Origin: DASYLJ01 sp964432595
GTDB taxonomy: Bacteria; Desulfobacterota; Binatia; DP-6
Assembly: GCA_964432595.1 (NCBI GenBank)
Contig: CAYSOF010000003.1
Coordinates: forward strand, 1-64,000
Direction of reading: 5' to 3'
Length of the DNA stretch: 64,000 nt
Positions 26,317 to 34,246 of this stretch are shown in pieces; within the stretch, counting starts at the first letter, position 1; the number at the start of each line of letters is the position of its first letter. Under the pieces are notes generated by a model. It was not told the DNA's origin. It saw only the letters and a list, made by a program, of their open reading frames with translations, and searched no databases. Made by a program: the position numbers and the translations under genes.

Positions 26317-27663
26317 ATGGCAGTTGCTATAGATCGCCAAGTCGTCCGCGAGCATCACTCCACGATGAATGCCCGGCTGTCAGAGATCCCCGAGCAGCTC
26401 GCTTGCGCCCGCGTCGCGGAGCCGTCGCGGCGGGTCGTGGTGACCGGTCTCGGAATCGTCGCGGGATCGGGACCGGGTCCCGAGGCGCTGTGGGACCATG
26501 TCGTCGCCGGCCGCTCGGCCACGCGTCCCGTGAGCTGCTTCGACGCGAGCGAGCATCCCGGCGCCGTCGCCGCCGAGATCCCCGACTTCCGCCCGCGCGA
26601 CTTCATGACCGCGGCGAAGGCGCGTGGCGCGGGACGCTTCAGCCAGCTCGCGATCGCGGCGGCGCGTATCGCCGTCGACGACGCGCACATGCCCGCGGCG
26701 GCGCTCGCGTCGCCGCGCGCCGGCTTCTTCCTCGGCACGGCGATGGGCGCCGTCGCGGTCAGCGAGGAGCAGGCGGCGCTGTTCCACGCGCGCGGTCCGC
26801 GGGCCGTCGAGAGCAGCTTCGCGTTCTGTGCGTCGCCCCATTCCGCGGCGACGCTCGCCGCGAGCGACTACGCCGTGCACGGGCCGGTCACGAGCCTCTG
26901 CTCCGAATGCCCCGCGGGGCTCGACGCCATCGCGTCCGCCTGCGATCGCCTGCGGAGCGGCGAGCTCGACGTGGCGCTGGCCGGCGGCGCGGACGCGCCC
27001 TTGTCGCCGATGCTGTTCGCGGCCTACGCGCGGGCCGGCGTGCTCGCCACGGATGCGGGTCCGCCCGAGGCCGCCGGCCGGCCGTTCGACCGCCGGCGCA
27101 GCGGCTTCGTGCTCGGCGAGGGCGGCGCCATCGTCGCGCTCGAGACGCTCGAGCATGCGCGGGCACGCGGCGCGCGCGTCTACGGCGAGCTCGCCGGATT
27201 CGGCTGGGGCCGGGATCGGCCCACGTTCGTCGCCAGCACCGATCCCACCGGGGACGGTATCCTGGCCGCGGCGCTCGGCGCACTCGAGGCGAGCCACCTC
27301 GCCCCGTTCGACCTCGAGTGCGTCAGCGCTCACGCCACCGGCCTGCGCAGCACCGACCTCGCCGAGATGCGGGCGCTGCGCACGCTGCTCGGCAGCCGGC
27401 GGCGCTCGGTGCCGGTCACGTCCATCAAAGGCGCCCTCGGGCATCCGCTCGCCGCCGCCGGCGTCCTGCAGCTGGCCACCGCGCTGCTGGCGCTCGCACA
27501 CGACACCGTCCCCGCGACGCGCAACTGCGACGACCTCGATCCGGAATGCGATCTCGACGTCGTCCGCCGCGCGCCGCGCCACGTCCCGCTGGCCACGGTG
27601 CTCGCGACGACGCACGGCTTCGGCGGCAGCACGACGGCGGTCGTCGCGCGCCGCGTCGGGTGA
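26317..27663 (+). CDS. Orphan beta-ketoacyl synthase (FabF/KS-like)
   Basis: A 448-residue condensing enzyme. The thiolase-fold catalytic set is complete: C198 in SECPAGLDAI, H339 in SAHATG, K371 in TSIKGALGH, H376, and a C-terminal GFGGST. GGADAPLSPMLFAAYARAGVL resembles KS subunits of type II polyketide systems more than housekeeping FabF. The start is uncertain: ATG 26317, or ATG 26365 which would remove 16 residues; the conserved RRVVVTGLG begins after both. No ACP, ketoreductase or other chain-building gene is nearby. It may make or extend the acyl chain used by the neighbouring acyltransferases. Confidence 0.88.
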   Translation: MAVAIDRQVVREHHSTMNARLSEIPEQLACARVAEPSRRVVVTGLGIVAGSGPGPEALWDHVVAGRSATRPVSCFDASEHPGAVAAEIPDFRPRDFMTAAKARGAGRFSQLAIAAARIAVDDAHMPAAALASPRAGFFLGTAMGAVAVSEEQAALFHARGPRAVESSFAFCASPHSAATLAASDYAVHGPVTSLCSECPAGLDAIASACDRLRSGELDVALAGGADAPLSPMLFAAYARAGVLATDAGPPEAAGRPFDRRRSGFVLGEGGAIVALETLEHARARGARVYGELAGFGWGRDRPTFVASTDPTGDGILAAALGALEASHLAPFDLECVSAHATGLRSTDLAEMRALRTLLGSRRRSVPVTSIKGALGHPLAAAGVLQLATALLALAHDTVPATRNCDDLDPECDLDVVRRAPRHVPLATVLATTHGFGGSTTAVVARRVG

Positions 27664-27666
27664 CCG

Positions 27667-29073
27667 TCAGAGCCCGAGCCGGCGCATCTTCTTCATCAGG
27701 CCGCGGTAGCTCAGCCCGAGCTCCTCGGCGACGCGCATCTTGACGCCATTCGCGCGCTCGAGCGCGGCCACGATCTGCTGCCGCTCGAAGTCGTCGGTCT
27801 TGCTCTGCAGGACGCCGGGCGGCGCCGTCGCGGCGGCGGCTTCGTGCACGTGCGCCGACAGGAGATCGTCGGTGAGTGGGGCGCCGACGTCGGCGAGGAG
27901 CATCGCGCGCTCGATCTCGTTCGCGAGCTCGCGCACGTTGCCACGCCACGGATAGCGCTCGAGGAGCGCGATGGCCTCGGGCGTGAGCTCGCCCATCGGC
28001 TTCCGCAGCTGGGCCGACAGGCGCTGCAGCAGATGGCGCGCGATCACGCCGATGTCCTCGGGCCGATCGCGCAGCGGCGGGATCGTGATCGGGAAGACCG
28101 CGAGCCGATAATAGAGGTCCTCGCGGAAGCGTCCGGCACGCGCCTCCTCGTCGAGACGGCGGTTCGTCGCGGCGATCACGCGCACGTCGACGGGGTGCGA
28201 GCGGTTGTCGCCCACCGGCCGGATCTCGCCCTCCTGCAGGACGCGCAGCAGCTTCGCCTGCAACGCGAGCGTCGTCTCGGAGATCTCGTCGAGGAACAGC
28301 GTTCCGCCGTCGGCCACCTCGAACAGCCCCTTGCGGTCGGCGACGGCGCCGGTGAACGCGCCGCGCTTGTGGCCGAACAGCTCGCTCTCGAGAATGCCTT
28401 CCGAGAGCGACGCACAGTTGATCGCCACGAAGAGGTCGTTGCGGCGCGGGCTGGCGGCGTGGATCGCGCGCGCGACGAGCTCCTTGCCGGTGCCGGTCTC
28501 ACCCGCGACGAGCACGGTGCTGCGCGACGGCGCGACCTTCGACACCATCCCGAGCACGTCGCGGATCGCGGCGCTGGCGCCGACGATCTCGGCCGGCGCG
28601 ACGGTGGTCTCGCGCAGGTACGCGTTCTCGACCGCGAGCCGCTCGTTCGCGCGTCGCAGCTCCTCGACGAGCCGCGCGTTCTCACGCTGCAGGTGGAACA
28701 CCTCGACGGCGCGGAGGAGCGCGATGCGCAGCTCCTCCGTCTCCCACGGCTTGGTCACGTAGCGGTAGATGCGACTCGCGTTCACCGCCTGCACGAGCGC
28801 GTCGACGTCCGTGTAGCCGGTCAAGATGATGCGGATCGCGTCGGGACGGACGCCGACGGAGCGCTCGAGGAACTCCGTCCCGCCCATGCCCGGCATGCGC
28901 TGATCGGCGACGATCACGGCGACGTCCCGCTCGCGCAGCACCTCCAGGCCCTGGGCGCCGCTGTCGGCCGTCAGGATGTCGAAGTCGTCGCCGTAATTGA
29001 ACGCGAACGAGCGCAGGATGTCCGGCTCGTCGTCCACCACCAGGATCGGGAACTGCCGGTAGTCGAGCGACAC
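27667..29073 (-). CDS. NtrC-family sigma54-dependent response regulator
   Basis: A 468-residue regulator. The receiver has D14/D15, phospho-acceptor D57 (VADQRMPG), T85 and K108. A coiled linker follows. The AAA+ domain has Walker A GETGTGKE (191-198), GAFTGA (238-243, sigma54 contact), Walker B in GTLFLDEI, and the arginine-finger region FREDLYYRLAVFPI. A Fis-type HTH is at the C-terminus (MRVAEELGLSYRGLMKKM). The receiver-linker style is like HupR/HoxA. It is 34 bases downstream of its cognate kinase gene (29108) in the same operon. It is the only receiver-output protein near kinases 1 and 2, so it may also serve them. Confidence 0.94.
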   Translation of the reverse strand: MSLDYRQFPILVVDDEPDILRSFAFNYGDDFDILTADSGAQGLEVLRERDVAVIVADQRMPGMGGTEFLERSVGVRPDAIRIILTGYTDVDALVQAVNASRIYRYVTKPWETEELRIALLRAVEVFHLQRENARLVEELRRANERLAVENAYLRETTVAPAEIVGASAAIRDVLGMVSKVAPSRSTVLVAGETGTGKELVARAIHAASPRRNDLFVAINCASLSEGILESELFGHKRGAFTGAVADRKGLFEVADGGTLFLDEISETTLALQAKLLRVLQEGEIRPVGDNRSHPVDVRVIAATNRRLDEEARAGRFREDLYYRLAVFPITIPPLRDRPEDIGVIARHLLQRLSAQLRKPMGELTPEAIALLERYPWRGNVRELANEIERAMLLADVGAPLTDDLLSAHVHEAAAATAPPGVLQSKTDDFERQQIVAALERANGVKMRVAEELGLSYRGLMKKMRRLGL

Positions 29074-29107
29074 GCGCGACCTCTATCGGCTTCCGCTCCC
29101 GACGCTG

Positions 29108-31627
29108 TCAAGCGAGCGCCGGACCGATGGGCAGGCGAATCCGGAACGTCGTCCCCTGCCCCGGGGCGCTCTCCACGTCGATGGTGCCGCCGTGGCCCGT
29201 GATCACCCCATGGCTGATGGCCAGCCCGAGCCCCGTGCCGCCGCCGACGTCCTTCGTCGTGAAGAAGGGGTCGAAGATGCGGGTCACCACCTCCGGCGGC
29301 ATGCCGCCGCCGTCGTCGCGGATCGCGACCTCCACCGACGACCCGTTGCGGCGCGTCGTCACCCAGACGTTGCCCTGGCCGCTGATGGCGTCGCACGCGT
29401 TCGACAGGATGTTCATGAAGACCTGATTCACCTGGCCCGGATCGCACTCCACGGCTGGAAGGTCGCCGAAGTCGCGGTGCACCGTGACGCGCTCGCGCCA
29501 TCGCGACTCGAGGAGGCGCAGGCTGACCTCGAGGCCCTCGTGCAGGTCGACCGCCTTGCGCGCCGCCTCGCCGAGCCGCGAGAAGCTGCGCAGGTCCTTC
29601 ACGATCGCCGCGGTGCGTTCGGCGCCGCGCGCCATGATGTCGACGATGTCCTCCGCCTCGCGCAGCATCTTCTGCACCGGCTCCGGCGCCGCGCCGGCCG
29701 CGCGCTCGAGGCGCTTGCGGAGCGGCGACACGCTCGTCGCGATGAAGCTCACCGGGTTGTTGATCTCGTGCGCGACGCCGGCCACGAGACGGCCGAGCGA
29801 CGCCATCTTCTCCGACTGGACGAGCTGCACTTGCGCCTGGCGCAGCTCGTCGAGCGCGCTGCCGAGGTCGCGGTTCGACGCCTCGAGCTGCGCGGTCCGC
29901 TCGGCGACGCGCTCCTCCAGTCGCGCGTTCAGCTCGACGACCGTTTCGTACGACGCCGCGTTCTGCAGCGCCGTCGCGGCCTGGAACGCCAGCGCGCGCA
30001 GGAACGCCGCATCGCCAGCGGTGTAGAACAACCCCGAGCGCTTCGACCCCGCCGTCAGCAGGCCGACGACCTCGCCCTGGCGGATCAGCGGCACCGCGAC
30101 CTCGGCCTCCATCTCGGCGAGCGCGTCGCGTACCACCTCGTGCGTCGACGGATCGGGATAGCTCTCGATGGAGTCGAACGCGGTGAGCAGGCGGCCGTCG
30201 GCCAGCGCCGGTAGCAGCGGGCGCGGCACGTCGAGCGTGCCGCCCACCTCGCGCAGCGGCCCGTCGGCCACGGCGACGAAGAGCCGCGTGCTCGCGTTCG
30301 GGATCGCCCCCTGCACGCCGTCGCGCACGAGCGTCGCGATGTGCTCGCGGGTCAACGCCGACGAGAGCCGCGCGCCCACGGCCTCGAGCACCTGCGCGCC
30401 GTCGTACGACGTCCGGAAGAACACCCGGTCGACGACGCCCTGGAGCAACGTGCGCAACGGATTGAACAGCACGAGCACGGCGAGCGTGAACGCGACGGGG
30501 AACGCGGCCGAGTCGGTGATGGCGCCCGGCAGCGCCACGTTGAACAGGACGACCGCGCCGACGTACGCGACGCCGACCGCACCGGTGAGCAGCAGGTAGT
30601 ACGCGCCCCGCTTCACCATCGCGTCGATCTCGAAGAGGTCGTGCTTGACGATCGCGTAGGCGAGCGCGAGCGCGAAGAGGAAGCCGGTGAAGGCGCCCAT
30701 GTTGACGGGCACCATGCCGGCCGTCGCAGCCGACGCGAGGAAGATCGCCCCGGGCAGCGCGAAGCCGGCCAGCGTGCCGAGCGTCATCACCCGGATGCGC
30801 TGGCGCGCGAGGTGCGAGCGGCCGCGCCAGTATTCGGAGATCAGGCGCGCGCCGAACGTCAGCGCGGCGACGCCGAGGTAGAACGTCGCCAGGTTGTGGA
30901 TCAGCGTGTAGGCGTCGGGACGGTAGAGGAGGAGCTCGTACGGGACGAGGATCAGGACCGAGAGCAGGTACGCCACCCAGATGTGGCGGGCGAGCGGATG
31001 GGGCTGCGGGAACTGCAGCGACAGGTGCAGCGCCGCCGCCGGGAACAGCGACTCGCCGATCACGTGCACGCGGAAGAACGTCGCCGGGCCATAGAGGTCC
31101 ATCGCGGTGACCATCCAGAGCGCCGACGACGTGCCGAACGACAGCAACGCGCGGCCGAGCGGCGCGCGCGGCCGCAGCACCCACACCATCAGGCCGAGCG
31201 CCAGATACGTCGCGCTGTTGAGGAGGTAGGCGCCGAAGAGCAGTATCCAGTCGCGGACGCCGAAGCGCTCGCACGGTACGACGACCGTGCGCTCCACGCC
31301 GCCGCGACGGAGCAGGTACGACACGGGCGTGCCCGGCGCGAGCTGCCGAACGAAGCGGTAGACCTCGGGGGTCGACGTGACGGCGCGCCCGTCCACCTCG
31401 ATGACCTGGCTCTGGTACAGGTCGCTGCCGCCCGCCCAGTGCGCGAGGCCGATCGAGGCGACGACGCGGTTGTCGAGCAGGAGGAAGCCGGGGAAGACGC
31501 GGCCGACCCAGTCGGCGCTCGTGATGGTGGTGCGCGTCGCCAGCGCCACCGCCAGCAGGCCGATCGCGATCGCCCCGAGTCGTACGGCCCGCGGCGCGCG
31601 GGGAGTCGTGGGAAACCGCTCCGTCAT
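29108..31627 (-). CDS. Sensor kinase with PDZ-like loop, TM bundle and GAF
   Basis: An 839-residue kinase. After TM1 (about 17-37) comes an extracytoplasmic segment of about 90 residues with DLYQSQVIEVDGRAVTSTPE and LAPGTPVSYLLRRGG, which reads like a PDZ domain. A bundle of eight or so TM helices follows (about 125-385), then GAF (about 405-565) and a coiled coil. The HisKA box has H620 (GVAHEINNPVSF). The HATPase has NILSNACDA, DDGGGMP and GGTGLGLAIS. It is co-transcribed with the NtrC-type regulator. Its output half is of the NtrB-like class, different from the two 7TM-GAF kinases next door. Confidence 0.92.
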   Translation of the reverse strand: MTERFPTTPRAPRAVRLGAIAIGLLAVALATRTTITSADWVGRVFPGFLLLDNRVVASIGLAHWAGGSDLYQSQVIEVDGRAVTSTPEVYRFVRQLAPGTPVSYLLRRGGVERTVVVPCERFGVRDWILLFGAYLLNSATYLALGLMVWVLRPRAPLGRALLSFGTSSALWMVTAMDLYGPATFFRVHVIGESLFPAAALHLSLQFPQPHPLARHIWVAYLLSVLILVPYELLLYRPDAYTLIHNLATFYLGVAALTFGARLISEYWRGRSHLARQRIRVMTLGTLAGFALPGAIFLASAATAGMVPVNMGAFTGFLFALALAYAIVKHDLFEIDAMVKRGAYYLLLTGAVGVAYVGAVVLFNVALPGAITDSAAFPVAFTLAVLVLFNPLRTLLQGVVDRVFFRTSYDGAQVLEAVGARLSSALTREHIATLVRDGVQGAIPNASTRLFVAVADGPLREVGGTLDVPRPLLPALADGRLLTAFDSIESYPDPSTHEVVRDALAEMEAEVAVPLIRQGEVVGLLTAGSKRSGLFYTAGDAAFLRALAFQAATALQNAASYETVVELNARLEERVAERTAQLEASNRDLGSALDELRQAQVQLVQSEKMASLGRLVAGVAHEINNPVSFIATSVSPLRKRLERAAGAAPEPVQKMLREAEDIVDIMARGAERTAAIVKDLRSFSRLGEAARKAVDLHEGLEVSLRLLESRWRERVTVHRDFGDLPAVECDPGQVNQVFMNILSNACDAISGQGNVWVTTRRNGSSVEVAIRDDGGGMPPEVVTRIFDPFFTTKDVGGGTGLGLAISHGVITGHGGTIDVESAPGQGTTFRIRLPIGPALA

Positions 31628-31723
31628 CCACGCCCTTGGCGGACCCTAGCGCGCCTCGCCGCTGGAATGCCAGCGACGCAACGGGTTGCGGCTGCGCGCG
31701 GGCGCAGTGTATGCCCCCCGCCC

Positions 31724-31849
31724 ATGGCGACGGAACGACAGCGAAATCTTCGACGGCGGCGCAAGCGCCGGCGTGAGCGCGTGCGCGCTCGGCGGAACGA
31801 GGTCATCAAAGAGAAGCGCAAGCAGCGGGCGGCGAAGCACGGGCGCTGA
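31724..31849 (+). CDS. 41-residue Arg/Lys-rich small protein
   Basis: A 41-residue frame of which more than half is Arg or Lys (MATERQRNLRRRRKRRRERV at the start, KEKRKQRAAKHGR at the end). It has no acidic cluster and no hydrophobic segment. Such composition suggests an RNA- or DNA-binding small protein, possibly ribosome-associated. It could also be a chance frame in G+C-rich DNA, and no clear Shine-Dalgarno is seen. It sits between the divergent kinase operon and a large inverted repeat. Confidence 0.4.
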   Translation: MATERQRNLRRRRKRRRERVRARRNEVIKEKRKQRAAKHGR

Positions 31850-31853
31850 GGTG

Positions 31854-32006
31854 CGCGGGGTGCGCGTGTGCCGGCGGGGTCGTGGGACCCTCCGGCTGCG
31901 CGCGGCACTCGCACGGCACCACCCCGCCCCGTTTCCCCACAGCGCGTGCTCCTGACGCGCGCGCTCGGAGGGCCCCACGACCCCGCCGGCACACGCGCAC
32001 CCCGCG
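31854..32006. repeat. 41-base near-perfect inverted repeat
   Basis: 31854-31894 and 31966-32006 are reverse complements at 40 of 41 positions, separated by 71 bases. It fills the gap between the small basic gene (+) and the PDZ gene (-). The arms contain no open frame of note. The arms are much longer than in an intrinsic terminator, so a miniature mobile element or a stable structured RNA is possible. Confidence 0.65.
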
Positions 32007-32012
32007 GTCTAT

Positions 32013-32945
32013 CTACTGCCCGCCCGCGCGCAGCTGCTGCAGCTCTTTGTTGCCGCGCTCCCAGAGCAGGATTCTTGCCCACATCGGGCGCCAGCGGCCG
32101 CTGGATTCGGCGAAGCGGGTGGCGCGGGTGGGTTCGCTGGAGACCGTGGCGGACAGGAAGTCGAACTCGTCGATCACCGCGGCCTGCGGTGAATCGCTGA
32201 AGTACGGGACCGTCGCGTTCTCGGCTACCGGCATGCGGCGGCTGCGGCGGTCCATGTCGCGGTCGCCTTCGAGGGCCTCCCAGGCCACTTCCGCGGCCTC
32301 GAAGTAGCGGGCGACGTTGCGGAGCGCGTCGATCGTGGGCGGCGGCGCGCTCTGGCGCGCCGCGAGCGTCTCGATCTCGCGACGGATGCGCAGCACCTGC
32401 TCGCGGTAGGCGACCAGGTTCTTCGGCGGCTCGTCCGGGTTCGGCGCGAGCGCGGCGAGCTGGGTCGTCACCGCCTCGACGGAGACGGGCTCCTCGGGCG
32501 GCAGCGGCGCCGGCTTCGGCGCTTCGACGAAGCGCTTCGCCGCGGGCTGCGCCGGCGCGTCTTCGTCCTCGTCGGCGGCGACCGCGGGCGGCGGCTCGGG
32601 CACGCCCCACACCGACGACGGCAGCGCCAGCGGCACCTCGGTCTCGCCGCGGCGGACGAGCAGCAGCACGGCCTTGTGGTCGTCGCGCGCGTCCTCGACG
32701 GCGTCGGCCCACTGCGAGCACGAGCGCGGCACGACGTCGTTCACCTGCACGACGACGTCGCCGGCGCGCAGGCCGCCGCGCTCGGCCACCGAGCCCGCGT
32801 CGACCTCCGCGACGGACACGACGCCGGACTTCACCGCGACGAGGACGCCCGTCATGGGCCGCTCGACGTCGCACGAGCTCGCGTGCGCGGTATCCGTCGC
32901 CGCGAGCAGCAATCCAATCGCGATCAGCCAGCCACCGCGCGCCAT
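32013..32945 (-). CDS. Secreted PDZ-domain protein
   Basis: A 310-residue exported protein. The signal peptide is at about 1-21 (ATDTAHASS). A PDZ-like domain covers about 25-105, with GVVSVAEVDAGSVAERGGL and AGDVVVQVNDV. A Pro/Ala/Asp-rich linker spans about 115-165, and a helical C-terminal region follows. No protease domain is attached, so it is a scaffold or adaptor rather than a DegP-type enzyme. GGAGG precedes ATG 32945. The first 22 bases overlap the end of coaE, which implies coupling. Confidence 0.75.
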   Translation of the reverse strand: MARGGWLIAIGLLLAATDTAHASSCDVERPMTGVLVAVKSGVVSVAEVDAGSVAERGGLRAGDVVVQVNDVVPRSCSQWADAVEDARDDHKAVLLLVRRGETEVPLALPSSVWGVPEPPPAVAADEDEDAPAQPAAKRFVEAPKPAPLPPEEPVSVEAVTTQLAALAPNPDEPPKNLVAYREQVLRIRREIETLAARQSAPPPTIDALRNVARYFEAAEVAWEALEGDRDMDRRSRRMPVAENATVPYFSDSPQAAVIDEFDFLSATVSSEPTRATRFAESSGRWRPMWARILLWERGNKELQQLRAGGQ

Positions 32946-33520
32946 GCCGCCTCCACCTGCGCCCGCAGCTCGGCGGGCGTTCCGTCGTTCTCGATCACGC
33001 GCGTCGCGCGCGCCCGCCGCTCCGCGGACGTCATCTGTGCGGCGATGCGACGCTGCACCTCGTCGGGCGTCATGCCGCGCGACGCCGTCACCCGCGCGAT
33101 GGCCGTCGCCGGCTCGACGACGACCACCCACACCTCGTCGAAGAACGTCCAGCCCGCCTCCATCATGATGGCGGCCTCGACGACGATCGGCGCCCGGCTC
33201 GGCGCGGCCTGCGCCTGCATCAGCTGGTCGCGGATCGCCTCGCCGATCAGCGGATGCACGAGCCCGTTCAGGCGGCGCAGCGCCGCGGGGTCGGCGAAGA
33301 CGCGCGCGCCCAGTACGCGACGGTCGATCGTGCCGTCGGGCGCGACGACGTCGGCGCCGAACGCCTCGACGACGCGGCGAAAGCCCTCGGTGCCCGGGCG
33401 GTACACGTCGTGGCCCACCTTGTCGGCGTCGATCACGGTGGCGCCGAGCGCGCCGAGCATCGCGGCGACGGTGCTCTTGCCGGATCCGATCCCGCCGGTG
33501 AGGCCGATGACCCGCCGCAT
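32924..33520 (-). CDS. coaE: Dephospho-CoA kinase
   Basis: A 198-residue cytoplasmic enzyme that phosphorylates dephospho-CoA at the 3'-OH of ribose, the last step of CoA synthesis. It has the P-loop GGIGSGKS (9-16) after MRRVIGLT, DADKVGHDVYRPG for substrate binding, and the lid region RVTASRGMTPDEVQRRIAAQM. The length is normal for the family. It overlaps the PDZ gene by 22 bases and is divergent from the hydrolase gene. This is the clearest housekeeping gene in the window. Confidence 0.96.
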   Translation of the reverse strand: MRRVIGLTGGIGSGKSTVAAMLGALGATVIDADKVGHDVYRPGTEGFRRVVEAFGADVVAPDGTIDRRVLGARVFADPAALRRLNGLVHPLIGEAIRDQLMQAQAAPSRAPIVVEAAIMMEAGWTFFDEVWVVVVEPATAIARVTASRGMTPDEVQRRIAAQMTSAERRARATRVIENDGTPAELRAQVEAAWRAVAG

Positions 33521-33577
33521 GACCGCCGGTCTCCTAGCGCAACGCGGATCGCATGTCGAAACGTCGCGTGCGATGAC

Positions 33578-34246
33578 GTGGCCGTGCTGCAGGACGACGA
33601 ATGCACGCTGCGCGACGGCCGGCGCGTGCCGCTCTCCGTCTGCGGTCCCACCGACGCAAGACGTGCGATCGTGCTCGCGCCGGGCGCCGGCTCGGATCGC
33701 CGCCATCCCTTCCTCGCCGGCCTGCAACGGTCGCTCGCGGCCGCGGGCTGGACCGTCGTGACGTTCGACTTTCCCTATCGAGCCGCCGGCCGGAAGCTGC
33801 CCGACCCGCGGCCGGTGCTCGAAGCGGCATGGCGCGCGGTGCTGCGCCACACGACCGAACGGTTCGCGCCGCGCGACGTCGTGATCGGCGGCCGCTCGAT
33901 GGGCGGACGCATGGCGGCGCACGTCGCCGCCATAGGCGCGGCCGTCGACGCGCTCGTGTTCCTCGGCTTCCCGCTGCATCCCGCCGGCAAGCCGGACGTC
34001 GTCCGCGCCGAGCCGCTCGCACGGATCACCGCCCCGATGCTGTTCGTCCAGGGCACGCGCGACGCGCTCGCCGACCGCGCGCTGCTCCGCGGCGTGCTCG
34101 ACGGGTTGCCGCGCGCGACGCTCGTCGAGATCGAGGACGGCGATCACGGATTCCGCGTGCCGAAGCGGCACGGGACCGAGGCCGACGTCCGGGCACGGAT
34201 CGCCGGCGCGATCGTCAGCTGGCTGGACGGTCGGCCGCGGGCGTGA
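33578..34246 (+). CDS. Alpha/beta hydrolase (KANSL3/TEX30-like)
   Basis: A 222-residue cytoplasmic hydrolase. The nucleophile elbow is GGRSMGGRMA (G-x-S-x-G). LAPGAGSDRRHPF near the N-terminus supplies the oxyanion region, and GTRDALAD and EDGDHGF supply the acid and His. This pattern is that of the KANSL3/TEX30 family of alpha/beta hydrolases, with unknown substrate. There is no ATG in frame near the start; GTG 33578 (or 33584) is chosen because it falls 57 bases from the divergent coaE start. The last 32 bases overlap the convergent gene at 34215. Confidence 0.8.
   Translation: MAVLQDDECTLRDGRRVPLSVCGPTDARRAIVLAPGAGSDRRHPFLAGLQRSLAAAGWTVVTFDFPYRAAGRKLPDPRPVLEAAWRAVLRHTTERFAPRDVVIGGRSMGGRMAAHVAAIGAAVDALVFLGFPLHPAGKPDVVRAEPLARITAPMLFVQGTRDALADRALLRGVLDGLPRATLVEIEDGDHGFRVPKRHGTEADVRARIAGAIVSWLDGRPRA

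Noticed and set aside
26311..26335. Sigma54-like TGGCAGTTGC before the ketosynthase
   Set aside because: The GG-to-GC spacing is too short for a -24/-12 promoter.
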